Below are positions 41,199 to 50,721 of a stretch of DNA of 64,000 bases, piece after piece. The translations under genes were made by a program, and so were the position numbers. Below the pieces are notes generated by a model. It was given only the letters and a program-made list of their open reading frames with translations. It was not told where the DNA came from and made no database searches. The stretch is taken from positions 248,001 through 312,000 of the forward strand of contig NZ_CP049257.1 in NCBI RefSeq assembly GCF_011046535.1, read 5' to 3'. Origin of the DNA: Nocardioides anomalus. Its GTDB lineage: Bacteria > Actinomycetota > Actinomycetes > Propionibacteriales > Nocardioidaceae. Every line of letters begins with the position of its first letter. The stretch's first letter is position 1.

Positions 41199-42358
41199 CC
41201 GCTGCGGGTGAGGACGCCGTGCGCTCCTACCTCCCCGGCGACTGGTTCGGCATCGTGGGCGAGCGCGCAGTCGTGATCCTGCCGCCCTCGGAGAAGCCGC
41301 GCGTCGCCGCCCTGTGGGAGCTCGTCGACGGCGGGGCCGGCTTCGACGTCACCCTCGACGCGCTCATCTCCGGCGGGTTGCGCGACCTCCCGGCGTTCGT
41401 CCTGGTCAGCACCGGCGAGGGCGAGACCAAGGTCGTCATCCGCGGCCCGGCCCGCGCCGAGTTCGTGGTCGAGGGCGAGCTGGTCGAGCTGGCCGGCTCC
41501 GACGCCACGACCTGGGTCGAGCGCTCGCTGCCCGAGGTCGAGCGGATGAGCATCGTGTTGCACGACGACGTGGACGACGACGAGGTCGCGCCGTACGTCG
41601 TCGACGGCGGGCTCTTCCGCGTCTCTCGGCTCGACGAGGGGCCGCTGCACGAGGCGCCCGACGAGATCGACGAGGAGCCGGCCTACGAGCGGGAGTTCCC
41701 GCTGGACGACGACCCGCTCGGGGTCGACACCGCTCCCGACGCGCAGGCGGCGCCCGAGGGCTACCGCTCGCCCGAGCCGCCCAGCTGGACGCCCAGCCCG
41801 CCGCCACCGCCGCCGGTCGCGCCCGAGCCGCTGCCCGAGCCCGAGCCCCCCGCCGAGCCGCCGACCGAGCCGCCGACCGAGGCGATGCTCGCGCCGCCTC
41901 CGCTCGACCCCGACCACGACGGCAACACCGTGACCGGCTCGTGGGAGCCGCCCCAGCCGGCGCCGCCCGGCATCCCCGGCCAGCCGCCGGCACCCGACGT
42001 CACCGTGCCGGTCGCGCGCCTGCTGCTGTCCAGCGGCGAGGTCATCGACGTCGACCGCGCCGTCGTCTTCGGCCGGGCGCCCGAGGCGCGCCGCTTCAAC
42101 GACACCGAGCAGCCGCTGCTGGTCAGCGTGGCGAGCCCGCACCTGGAGGTGTCCTCGACCCACGTCGAGGTCCGGCCCGGCTCCGGCGCCGACCACGGCT
42201 CGGCCGTGGTCACCGACCTCGGCTCCACCAACGGGACCGTCCTGGTCCAGCCCGGGCTCGGCCCCGAGGACCTCACGCCGGGCGTCGCCGTCCAGCTCGT
42301 GCCCGGCGCGCTCATCGACCTCGGCGACGGGGTGACCATCCAGGTCACCCGCCCCTGA
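41195..42358 (+). CDS. FHA-domain protein with Pro-rich linker
   Basis: A 387-residue protein. Residues 1-150 form an uncharacterised globular region (YLPGDWFGIVGERAVVILPP). A long Pro/Glu linker follows (about 170-260; PPSWTPSPPPPPPVAPEPLP), then a C-terminal FHA domain with the phosphothreonine-binding signature: VVFGRAPEARRF, VSSTHVEV and DLGSTNGTVL. FHA domains bind pThr peptides, so this is a phospho-dependent scaffold. GTG start overlaps the PP2C stop, and the RDD/FHA gene follows by one base. The design resembles FHA adaptors of type VII secretion and cell-envelope signalling in other actinobacteria, but no secretion genes are present. Confidence 0.9.
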   Translation: MTAAGEDAVRSYLPGDWFGIVGERAVVILPPSEKPRVAALWELVDGGAGFDVTLDALISGGLRDLPAFVLVSTGEGETKVVIRGPARAEFVVEGELVELAGSDATTWVERSLPEVERMSIVLHDDVDDDEVAPYVVDGGLFRVSRLDEGPLHEAPDEIDEEPAYEREFPLDDDPLGVDTAPDAQAAPEGYRSPEPPSWTPSPPPPPPVAPEPLPEPEPPAEPPTEPPTEAMLAPPPLDPDHDGNTVTGSWEPPQPAPPGIPGQPPAPDVTVPVARLLLSSGEVIDVDRAVVFGRAPEARRFNDTEQPLLVSVASPHLEVSSTHVEVRPGSGADHGSAVVTDLGSTNGTVLVQPGLGPEDLTPGVAVQLVPGALIDLGDGVTIQVTRP

Positions 42359-42359
42359 G

Positions 42360-43457
42360 GTGGCCGACACCGCGGGGCTGGCCCCCGCGACCCCGGTGGT
42401 CACGACCGACCACCTCGTGGCCACCGCCGACCGGCGCTTCTACGCCTTCGTCGTCGACCGGCTGCTGCTGTGGGGGCTGTACGCCGGCGCGGCGTACGCC
42501 GCGTGGGCCTTCTTCATCGACGACGACCGGCTCTGGGTCGGTGTCGGCGCGATCGCCGGCGCCGTCGTGTTCCTGTGGCTGGTCGTGTCGCTGCTGGTCG
42601 GGCGCTACGGGCTCACGCCCGGCAAGGCCCTGCTCGGCCTGCGCGTGCTCTCGGCCGAGGACGCCCGCCCGGTCGGCGTGGGCAAGGCGCTGGTGCGCAA
42701 CCTGGTCCTCGGTGTGGCCACGCTGCCCACGGTCGGCTTCGGCGCCGGCGCGCTGGCCTGGACCGCGATGATGGACCCCACCGGCTGGCGCCGCGGCTGG
42801 CACGACCTGCGCGCCGGCACCGTGGTCGTCGACGTGCGGCCGGTGCCGGTGGAGGAGGAGCCCGAGGAGGAGGCGCCGCGTCAGGTCGTCAACCTCACCG
42901 CCATGCGGCTGGTCCCGGCCTCCCCGACCCCGCCCCGCCGGATCCCCACCCGCGGCAAGCGCCCGCCCACCCCGCCGCCGCCGGTCGAGCCCCAGCCCGC
43001 GCCCACCGTGACCCCGCGCCAGGGCCTCGGCTGGCCGCTCGTCGGTGACGCCCCGGCCGCACCCCCGCCGGCCGGCCCACCCGCCGCGCCGGCCGACGAG
43101 CGCACCCGGCCCCGTGCCGAGCACGCCCGCTGGCAGGTCCGCTTCGACACCGGCGAGCAGTTCGAGGTGCGCGGCCTGACCCTGGTCGGCCGGCGTCCCG
43201 AGCCGCGCCCGTCCGAGCCGGTCAAGCGCCTGGTCGCGCTGCCCTCGGACGACATGAGCCTGTCCAAGACCCACGCGCAGTTCCAGGTCGTGCCCGACGG
43301 CGCGCTCGTGGTCATGGACCGCGGCTCGACCAACGGCTCGCTGCTCGTGCGCGGCGGCGTGGTCAAGCGGTTGGCCGGCGGTCGTCCGGCCACCCTGCGC
43401 GACGGCGACAAGGTGCGCTTCGGCGACCGGGAGATGACCGTCGCCAAGATGAGCTGA
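42360..43457 (+). CDS. RDD-family membrane protein with C-terminal FHA domain
   Basis: A 365-residue protein. An N-terminal RDD domain has its Arg/Asp signature RFYAFVVDRLLLWGLYAG, with four hydrophobic segments (about 25-130). A Pro-rich cytoplasmic linker follows (PTPPRRIPTRGKRPPTPPPP), then an FHA domain: GLTLVGRRPEPRP, DMSLSKTHAQFQV and DRGSTNGSLLV. The combination anchors a phosphothreonine reader at the membrane. GTG at 42360, one base after the upstream stop. It ends the PP2C-FHA-RDD operon. Confidence 0.92.
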   Translation: MADTAGLAPATPVVTTDHLVATADRRFYAFVVDRLLLWGLYAGAAYAAWAFFIDDDRLWVGVGAIAGAVVFLWLVVSLLVGRYGLTPGKALLGLRVLSAEDARPVGVGKALVRNLVLGVATLPTVGFGAGALAWTAMMDPTGWRRGWHDLRAGTVVVDVRPVPVEEEPEEEAPRQVVNLTAMRLVPASPTPPRRIPTRGKRPPTPPPPVEPQPAPTVTPRQGLGWPLVGDAPAAPPPAGPPAAPADERTRPRAEHARWQVRFDTGEQFEVRGLTLVGRRPEPRPSEPVKRLVALPSDDMSLSKTHAQFQVVPDGALVVMDRGSTNGSLLVRGGVVKRLAGGRPATLRDGDKVRFGDREMTVAKMS

Positions 43458-43477
43458 TCGTCGCTACCTTCCTTGCC

Positions 43478-43888
43478 GTGACCTTCGAGCACACCGAGAC
43501 CGCGACCACCTCCGCCACCCCCGACGCCGTCTGGGCCCTGTGGAGCGATCCCGGCAGCTGGGCCTCGTGGGACCCCTCGGTGGAGTCGGTGGCCTTCGAG
43601 GGCCACTTCGCCGAGGGCGCGGCCGGGACCATGGTCTTGGCCGGCGGCATCGAGGTGCCGGTCGTCGTCGAGCTGGTCGAGCCCGGCGCACGCTTCCTGG
43701 ACCGCCTCGACCTCGGCGACCTGCACATCCGCATCGACCACGTGGTCACGGCCGTCGACGCCGGCGCCGAGGTCAGCGTCAACACGGTCATCGAGGGGCC
43801 GGGCGCCGACGAGGTCGGCGCCATGGTCACCGCCGACGCCCCGCAGGCGCTGGCCGCGCTCACCGCGCTGGCCGAGTCGACGTCCTAG
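43478..43888 (+). CDS. SRPBCC-family small-molecule-binding protein
   Basis: A 136-residue START/Bet v1-like protein. It begins FEHTETATTSATPDAVWALW, then DPGSWASWDPSVES, the classic first helix and loop of SRPBCC polyketide cyclase/dehydrase-like proteins. It probably binds a hydrophobic ligand; no catalytic residues can be assigned. The GTG follows TACCTT (43465-43470) after seven bases, again a leaderless layout. It shares a CTAG stop with the convergent AzlD gene. Confidence 0.88.
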   Translation: MTFEHTETATTSATPDAVWALWSDPGSWASWDPSVESVAFEGHFAEGAAGTMVLAGGIEVPVVVELVEPGARFLDRLDLGDLHIRIDHVVTAVDAGAEVSVNTVIEGPGADEVGAMVTADAPQALAALTALAESTS

Positions 43889-44187
43889 AGGAGGACGTCG
43901 ACGACCAGGGCCCCGGCGAGCCCGGTGAGGATGGCCAGGCCGAGGCTGCCGGTCCGGCGCACCACGACGGCGGCGAGGACCATCGAGCCGACGAGGACCA
44001 GGCCGGTGGTGGGAGAGGCGCCCTCAGCCGAGCCGGCGAGCTCGGCGACGACGAGGGCGGCGAGGACGGCCGGCGCGAGCTGAGCGAGAGCGTGCTGGAG
44101 CCGCGCCGGGAGCCGGTCGGCGGGGACGAGGACGAAGAGGCTCCGCATGAGCCAGCAGGCGAGGGCCAGCAGCACCATGGCGGTCAC
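43885..44187 (-). CDS. azlD: AzlD-family branched-chain amino acid export subunit
   Basis: A 100-residue membrane protein with three or four hydrophobic segments (ALACWLMRSLFVLVPADRLP, then LAPAVLAALVVAELAG, VLVGSMVLAAVVV). It is the small partner of the AzlC exporter, and together they form the LIV-E type permease for branched-chain amino acids or their analogues. GTG 44187 overlaps the AzlC TGA as GTGA, so they are co-translated. The stop is shared with the SRPBCC gene. Confidence 0.88.
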   Translation of the reverse strand: MTAMVLLALACWLMRSLFVLVPADRLPARLQHALAQLAPAVLAALVVAELAGSAEGASPTTGLVLVGSMVLAAVVVRRTGSLGLAILTGLAGALVVDVLL

Positions 44188-44909
44188 GAGCGCGCTGCCC
44201 GCGGAGCCGCCGCGACGGCCACGGCCAGGCCGGCCAGGGTGCCGGCGAGGATCGCGAAGGACGGCGCGACCTGGTGCGCGGCCAGTGCGGTGGCGCCGGC
44301 CACGACGGCCGCGGTCACCGAGCGCCGGTCCACGAGCCGCGGCACCAGCATGGCCACGAACAGCGCGGTGCCCATGAGCACCAGGTGCGGCAGGTCCGGC
44401 ACCAGCGGCGCGACCAGCACGCAGACCAGCACGGACCCGGTCCACACGGCCAGGGTCGACAGGCCCAGCCACCACCAGTAGCGGCGGAACGCCGCACCGT
44501 CGTACGCCGGGCGCCCGGTCGCGGAGAGGAACGTCTGGTCCTGGACCAGCGCCGGGGCCGTCCACCGGAACCACCGCGGCTGCGCCTGGAAGCGCGGCGC
44601 CAGCACCGCGCCGTACAGCAGCAGCCGGGCGTTGACCGCGATGCCCGAGACCAGCGCGGTCAGCAGGCCGGCGCCGAGGTGCAGGCCGGTCAGCGTGGTG
44701 AGCTGGGCGCTCCCGCCGAAGGCCAGCAGCGCACCGATCACCGCCTCCGGACCCTGGCCCGTGCGGGCCGCACCGAGGCCGAGGAAGACGCCGAAGGCGA
44801 GGAGGCCGGGGGAGACCGCGACCGTGTCGCGCAGGGCGTCGCGGCGGGCCGGGTCCCTCGGTGCGGCCCGGCGCCCGGGAGCCGGCCGGGAGGCGGCGGT
44901 GGTGTCCAC
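44184..44909 (-). CDS. azlC: AzlC-family branched-chain amino acid exporter
   Basis: A 241-residue large subunit. The AzlC core SPGLLAFGVFLGLGAARTGQ and the GIAVNARLLLYGAVLAP block are intact, with about six or seven hydrophobic segments. GTG at 44909 (VDTTAASRP) was chosen over upstream codons because the N-terminus is then a short hydrophilic leader before RDALRDTVAVSPG, as in homologues. Divergent from the LysR regulator at 44981, which probably controls it. Confidence 0.92.
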   Translation of the reverse strand: MDTTAASRPAPGRRAAPRDPARRDALRDTVAVSPGLLAFGVFLGLGAARTGQGPEAVIGALLAFGGSAQLTTLTGLHLGAGLLTALVSGIAVNARLLLYGAVLAPRFQAQPRWFRWTAPALVQDQTFLSATGRPAYDGAAFRRYWWWLGLSTLAVWTGSVLVCVLVAPLVPDLPHLVLMGTALFVAMLVPRLVDRRSVTAAVVAGATALAAHQVAPSFAILAGTLAGLAVAVAAAPRAARS

Positions 44910-44980
44910 GGCTCGAGGGTTCCGCCGATCGCACCCCAAAGGAAGCCGCGTCCTTCTTGGAGAAGCCATAAGGTGACGTG

Positions 44981-45847
44981 ATGGATCCGAGACGCCTGCT
45001 GATCTTCCGCGCAGTGGCCCGGGCCGGCTCGATCAGCGCGGCGGCCCGGGAGCTGGGCTGGACCCAGCCCGCGGTCAGCCAGCACCTGCGCACGCTGGAG
45101 CGCTCGACCGGCTGTGCGCTCCTCCTGCGCAGTGCCACGGGCGTGCAGCTGACCGAGCCGGGCCGGGTCCTGCTGTCCCGCGCCGACGCCCTGGCCGTGC
45201 AGCTGCACCTGGCCGAGGAGGAGCTGGCCGACCTGACCTCGCTGCGGCGGGGTCGCGTCCGGCTCGCGGCGTACCCCTCGGCCGCCGCCACCCTCGTCCC
45301 GCGCGCCGTGGCCGGGCTGCGCGAGCGGCACCCCGACGTCGACGTCGAGCTCACCGAGGCCGAGCCACCCCAGGCCCTGGCCCTGGTCGCGGCCGGCGAC
45401 GTGGACCTCGCGCTGGTGTTCTCCTACGACGACCCGCCGGCGGAGCTCGAGTGGCGTCCGCTCGGCGTCGAGCCGGTCGCGCTGGTCGTCGGCGGCGAGC
45501 ACTGGGCCGCGACCCGCGGGCGCCTCACCCTGGGCGACCTCGCCGAGGAGCCGTGGGTCGTCGGCTGCGAGCGCTGCCGGGCGCACGCGGTCCGGGTCTG
45601 CGCGGAGGCCGGCTTCGAGCCGACCGTGCGCCACGTCTCCGACGACTACGTCGTCGTGCAGAACCTCGTCGCCGTCGGCCTCGGCGTCACCCTGCTGCCG
45701 CGCTCGGCCCTCGAGGCCTACCGCCACCCGTCGGTCGCCGTGCGCGACCACCCGTCGTACGGCACCCGCCGCTTCGGGCTCGTCCACCGCGAGGGCGCGG
45801 ACAGCGTCCCGGCCACCGCGGCCCTGGTCCGAGAGCTCTCCGCCTGA
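44981..45847 (+). CDS. LysR-family transcriptional regulator
   Basis: A 288-residue LysR protein. HTH: LLIFRAVARAGSISAAAREL, then TQPAVSQHLRTLERSTGCAL; substrate-binding domain from about residue 90. TAAGGT (44969-44974) is six bases before the ATG, so a leaderless start at ATG 44981 is preferred to GTG 44978. The 71-bp gap to azlC has two small dyads, CTTCT-TGG-AGAAG and AAGGA-TCCTT. It probably activates azlCD in response to an amino acid or its analogue. Confidence 0.92.
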   Translation: MDPRRLLIFRAVARAGSISAAARELGWTQPAVSQHLRTLERSTGCALLLRSATGVQLTEPGRVLLSRADALAVQLHLAEEELADLTSLRRGRVRLAAYPSAAATLVPRAVAGLRERHPDVDVELTEAEPPQALALVAAGDVDLALVFSYDDPPAELEWRPLGVEPVALVVGGEHWAATRGRLTLGDLAEEPWVVGCERCRAHAVRVCAEAGFEPTVRHVSDDYVVVQNLVAVGLGVTLLPRSALEAYRHPSVAVRDHPSYGTRRFGLVHREGADSVPATAALVRELSA

Positions 45848-45921
45848 CCCTGTCGTACGCCGGCCGGCCCGTTCGTGGAAAGGGCAGAGAGACACCCACA
45901 CCCTCAGAGAGGCACCACGAC

Positions 45922-46485
45922 ATGCGCACCCTCTACGTCACCGCGTTCATCTCCCTCGACGGCGTCATCGAGGCGCCGGGCGGCGAGCCGGGCTACCTGC
46001 ACAGCGGCTGGACCTTCGACCTCGAGCAGGACCCGACCATGTACGAGTTCAAGGCCGAGGAGACCTTCAGCGCGCAGACGCTCCTGCTCGGCCGCACCAC
46101 CTACGAGGGCTTCAGCGAGGCCTGGACCCAGCGCGACGGCGACTTCGCCGACAAGTTCAACTCCATGGAGAAGGTCGTCGTCTCCACCACGCTGAGCGAC
46201 CCGACCTGGAACAACACCCGCGTCGTGCGCGACCTCGACGGCGTGCGCGCCCTCAAGGAGACCGACGGCGGCCCGATCCAGGTCGCCGGCAGCGCCACGC
46301 TGGCCCAGGCCCTGCACCGCGAGGGGCTGGTCGACCAGTGGAACCTGATGGTCTTCCCGGTCGTGCTCGGCAGCGGCCGGCGGCTGTTCCCGACCGACGC
46401 CGAGGACAAGCAGAAGCTCACCCTGCGCGAGCACCGCGTCTACGCCAACGGCGTGCAGCTCAACGTCTTCGACGCGGTCCGCTAG
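45922..46485 (+). CDS. Dihydrofolate reductase family protein (RibD C-terminal-like)
   Basis: A 187-residue protein: RTLYVTAFISLDGVIEAPGG, then AQTLLLGRTTYEGFSEAW, VVSTTLSDPTWNNTRVV and VVLGSGRRLFP. These are the conserved blocks of DHFR-like RibD C-terminal reductases. It uses NAD(P)H to reduce an unknown substrate; it is not the main FolA. Relative of the partial gene at the left edge. ATG 45922. It shares CTAG as stop with the next convergent gene. Confidence 0.9.
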   Translation: MRTLYVTAFISLDGVIEAPGGEPGYLHSGWTFDLEQDPTMYEFKAEETFSAQTLLLGRTTYEGFSEAWTQRDGDFADKFNSMEKVVVSTTLSDPTWNNTRVVRDLDGVRALKETDGGPIQVAGSATLAQALHREGLVDQWNLMVFPVVLGSGRRLFPTDAEDKQKLTLREHRVYANGVQLNVFDAVR

Positions 46486-46847
46486 GACTGCGCCGGCGGC
46501 GCCGCCCGGGGCCCGAAGCTGACCTCGCCCATGCCCGGCACGTGGTAGTCGAGCACGACCGGCTCGGACCCCGGCGGCAGCAGCACCGACGCACCCCGGA
46601 TGCCGTCCTGCATCCCGACGCCGATGTGCACCGAGCGGTCGGCCGGCACCTCGACGGTGACCTCGCCCCAGTAGACGATGTACTGCCGGCCGTCGACGAA
46701 CAGGTTCGGCTTGACCATCGCCTTGGAGTAGCCGGCCAGCGGGGTCCCGCCGGCGCTCAGCCCGATCGTGACCAGCCGGCGCGGGCCGGTGTGGTGCTCG
46801 ACGTACGGGATGACGCCGGGCGGCGCGGCGGGCGGGGGCTCGCTCAC
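46482..46847 (-). CDS. Conserved hypothetical protein downstream of lepB
   Basis: A 121-residue protein I do not recognise. After a Pro-rich start ([20 protein letters not shown]) it reads as a beta-rich domain: LVTIGLSAGGTPLAGYSKAM, then YIVYWGEVTVEVPADRSVHI, then VVLDYHVPGMGEVSFGP. It has no signal or membrane segment. GTG at 46847 overlaps the lepB stop as GTGA, so it is translated from the signal-peptidase message. The beta-sandwich character is inferred only. Confidence 0.75.
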   Translation of the reverse strand: MSEPPPAAPPGVIPYVEHHTGPRRLVTIGLSAGGTPLAGYSKAMVKPNLFVDGRQYIVYWGEVTVEVPADRSVHIGVGMQDGIRGASVLLPPGSEPVVLDYHVPGMGEVSFGPRAAPPAQS

Positions 46848-47611
46848 GACGGGTCCGGTACGTCGTCGAACGCGTCCGGGGTGTGCACGAGGTGCGCGCG
46901 GCCGAGCGGCCAGGCCAGCGCGAAGACCTTGCCGACCACGTCGTCGACGGGCACGAAGGCGTCGTTCGGGTCGCAGTTCTGCGCCTTGGGTCCGCACAGG
47001 TGGACCGAGGAGTCCGCGGAGTCGGAGCGGTTGTCGCCCATGACGAACACCGTCCCCGCCGGCACCGGGCCGGCGCTCCAGTCGCAGTCCATGGCCCCGC
47101 TCGGCATCGGGCCGTCGCAGGACTTCGGCGGGTCCTTCTGCGGCCGGATGAAGCCGTCCTCGTCGACCGGCTGGCCGTTGACCATGATCCGGCCCTGGTC
47201 GTCGCAGCAGGTGATGGTGTCGCCGGCCACGCCGACGACCCGCTTCACCAGGTGCCCGCCGGTCGGGTAGAGCCCGATCTTGGCCAGGCCCCGGGCCAGC
47301 AGCGACATCGGTTGCGCCGACTCCAGCCCGTTGAGCCAGCCGCCCGGGTCGTCGAAGACGATCACGTCGCCGCGCTGCGGTCCGCCGCTGCCCCAGTAGG
47401 ACGGCTTCTCGACGAGGATCCGGTCGTTGACGATCAGCCCCGGCTCCATCGACTCCGACGGGATGTAGAAGGACTGGACGAAGAACGTCTTGACCACCAG
47501 CGCCAGCGCGATCGCGAACACCAGCAGGAGCACCGTCTCGCGGAGCGCCTTGAACGGCGACTGCTTCTGCTTGGACGGCGGGGCGTCCGAGTCCGCGTCG
47601 GTGCTCGTCAC
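46844..47611 (-). CDS. lepB: Signal peptidase I
   Basis: A 255-residue type I signal peptidase. One N-terminal membrane helix ([20 protein letters not shown]) is followed by the catalytic Ser in [11 protein letters not shown], the Lys region [13 protein letters not shown], and the box [13 protein letters not shown]. The domain between is longer than in E. coli-type minimal enzymes and has two Cys-containing loops (TCCDD, DCDW). GTG 47611 follows TAGGGT (complement of 47619-47624) after seven bases. It is the first gene of a two-gene operon, back to back with the acyl-CoA synthetase. Confidence 0.95.
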   Translation of the reverse strand: MTSTDADSDAPPSKQKQSPFKALRETVLLLVFAIALALVVKTFFVQSFYIPSESMEPGLIVNDRILVEKPSYWGSGGPQRGDVIVFDDPGGWLNGLESAQPMSLLARGLAKIGLYPTGGHLVKRVVGVAGDTITCCDDQGRIMVNGQPVDEDGFIRPQKDPPKSCDGPMPSGAMDCDWSAGPVPAGTVFVMGDNRSDSADSSVHLCGPKAQNCDPNDAFVPVDDVVGKVFALAWPLGRAHLVHTPDAFDDVPDPS

Positions 47612-47658
47612 GCCGCCGACCCTACCCACCGCCAACCAGCCCGGCGTACGTTCGGGCC
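47612..47658. promoter_or_regulatory. Divergent leaderless promoters of lepB and the acyl-CoA synthetase
   Basis: Forty-seven bases hold TAGGGT on the minus strand (47619-47624), seven bases from the lepB GTG, and TACGTT on the plus strand (47647-47652), six bases from the ATG at 47659. Nothing else is visible. Confidence 0.45.
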
Positions 47659-49284
<1,626 letters not shown>

Positions 49285-49288
49285 CCCG

Positions 49289-49405
49289 GTGCGACCCGAC
49301 CTCCACCTCAACGGCGCGTGGCGCGACCACGTCCTGTTCCAGGAGCTCCTCCACGACGACCCGCCGCCCACGCCGGGTGCTCCTTCTCGGCCCACCGCTC
49401 GCTGA
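49289..49405 (+). pseudogene. Possible 3' remnant of a GNAT acetyltransferase gene
   Basis: A 38-codon frame starting GTG 49289 reads RPDLHLNGAWRDHVLFQELL. The G-x-W-R-D-H pattern resembles the last strand of RimJ/RimL-type acetyltransferases. No N-terminal part exists upstream, and its 3' half overlaps the end of the cytochrome b gene. Probably a decayed fragment or a chance open frame; evidence is weak. Confidence 0.25.
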
Positions 49406-49943
49406 CCCGCCCGGTCCGCATGCCGGCCCGCGCCTCGGGGTCGTTGACCGCGAACCAGATGTGGCCGAGCACCAGCAGCCCGAGGCCCAGCGCGACCCAG
49501 TCGTGCGCGAACGTCGCGCCGGTGCGCCAGGCCAGGCGCACGAGCCCGGTCCAGAACATCAGCGTCCCGGTCCCGACCAGCACCACCACCGAGCCGCTGA
49601 CCAGCGCGGCGTTGAGCTTCTGCCCGGCGTTGAACTTGCCGACCCCGAAGGAGCCGTCGCGGCGGTTGCGCGAGCGCAGCCAGCGCCAGTCCTCGGGGGA
49701 GAACCGGTTGAGCCGCCCGGCGTCGCGGCGGTACGCCGGCGACGCGAGCCCGAGGAGCAGCGGGACGACCAGGGCGTAGCCCGCCCACACGTGCACCAGC
49801 TCCACGGCGTGCCGGTGGCCGACCGCGAGCGAGACCGGGCCGTAGTAGAGGGCGAAGGCGGTGAGCAGGCAGGCGCCCATGAGCAGGGCCAGGCTCCGGT
49901 GCACCCACCGCTCGGCCGGGGTGAACCGCTCCAGGTCAGGCAC
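49308..49943 (-). CDS. Cytochrome b/b6-domain membrane protein
   Basis: A 211-residue membrane protein with about four hydrophobic helices. His residues at helix ends (ERWVHRSLALLMGACLLTAF, ELVHVWAGYALVVPLLLGLA, LLVLGHIWFAVND) can hold two hemes b. Related to formate dehydrogenase gamma/NarI-like and MsrQ-type cytochromes. It presumably feeds electrons to, or takes them from, the Mo enzyme encoded just upstream, whose stop it overlaps by eight bases. The Gly/Arg-rich tail runs into the putative GNAT remnant on the other strand and may not be ancestral. Confidence 0.85.
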   Translation of the reverse strand: MPDLERFTPAERWVHRSLALLMGACLLTAFALYYGPVSLAVGHRHAVELVHVWAGYALVVPLLLGLASPAYRRDAGRLNRFSPEDWRWLRSRNRRDGSFGVGKFNAGQKLNAALVSGSVVVLVGTGTLMFWTGLVRLAWRTGATFAHDWVALGLGLLVLGHIWFAVNDPEARAGMRTGRVSERWAEKEHPAWAAGRRGGAPGTGRGRATRR

Positions 49944-50625
49944 GGACGGTGCCGTCCACGGCGTACCCGCGGTGCTCCCAGTAGCCCGGCACCTCGTCCT
50001 CGGTGAGCTCGACCGCGGAGAGCCACTTGGTGCTCTTGTAGCCGTACTGCCCGTCGACGTACATCCGCACCGGGCCGCCGTGCGCGTGGCTCACCGCCCC
50101 GCCCAGCATGCCCAGTGCGACGACGGTCCGCTCGTGGCGCGCCACGGGGAGCGGCAGGCTCTCGGTGTAGGTGCCGTCGAAGGAGCGGAACCGCACCGCC
50201 GTGGCCTGCGCCGCCGGGCGGGCGAGGTCGAGCAGCTCGCGCAGCGGCACGCCGGTCCACGCCACCCCCGGCACCGTCCAGCCCGTCACGCAGTGGAAGT
50301 CGCTGCTGAACGACGTCTGCGGGAGCGCCCGCAGGTCGTCGAAGCCGTACGTCGCGGGCACGGCCACCAGCCCGCCGACCGAGAGGCGGTAGTCCGCCGC
50401 GCTCACCTCGTCGACCGAGCCGGTCACCGAGTAGAACCGGAACGCCGGGCCCAGCGGCAGCGTCGCGAGCAGCCCGGTCGGGTCCCGCAGCTCGGCCGGC
50501 GCCAGCCACTCGGACAGCTTGCGCGACGCGGTGGCGCCGCCCAGCACCCCGGCCACGCCGAGGCCGGCCAGCCCCAGCACCAGCCGACGCCCGACCGGCG
50601 CACCCGGCTCCTCGGCCCCGCTCAC
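49936..50625 (-). CDS. Molybdopterin-dependent oxidoreductase (SUOX/MsrP fold)
   Basis: A 229-residue protein with the sulfite oxidase-type Moco domain. The Mo-ligating Cys is in SSDFHCVTGWTVP; VAWTGVPLRELLDL and GPVRMYVDGQYGYKSTKWL are typical. The N-terminus (GRRLVLGLAGLGVAGVLG) has a twin Arg before a hydrophobic stretch, so Tat export or a membrane anchor is likely. The substrate could be methionine sulfoxide, as in MsrP-MsrQ, or another small oxidised compound. GTG start at 50625. It forms an operon with the cytochrome b gene. Confidence 0.88.
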   Translation of the reverse strand: MSGAEEPGAPVGRRLVLGLAGLGVAGVLGGATASRKLSEWLAPAELRDPTGLLATLPLGPAFRFYSVTGSVDEVSAADYRLSVGGLVAVPATYGFDDLRALPQTSFSSDFHCVTGWTVPGVAWTGVPLRELLDLARPAAQATAVRFRSFDGTYTESLPLPVARHERTVVALGMLGGAVSHAHGGPVRMYVDGQYGYKSTKWLSAVELTEDEVPGYWEHRGYAVDGTVRA

Positions 50626-50671
50626 GCCTCCACGATGCCACCGGCTCCCACCCGGCGGGCCCGGACGGACG

Positions 50672-50706
50672 ACGACGGCCCCCCGCGCCGCGCGCGAGGG
50701 GCCGTC
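50672..50706. terminator. Hairpin between the S8 peptidase and molybdoenzyme genes
   Basis: ACGACGGCCCC (50672-50682) pairs perfectly with GGGGCCGTCGT (50696-50706) around a 13-base loop. It lies 16 bases after the subtilase stop on the minus strand and should end that transcript before the Mo operon. Confidence 0.65.
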
Positions 50707-50721
50707 GTGCGTGGGACCGGA

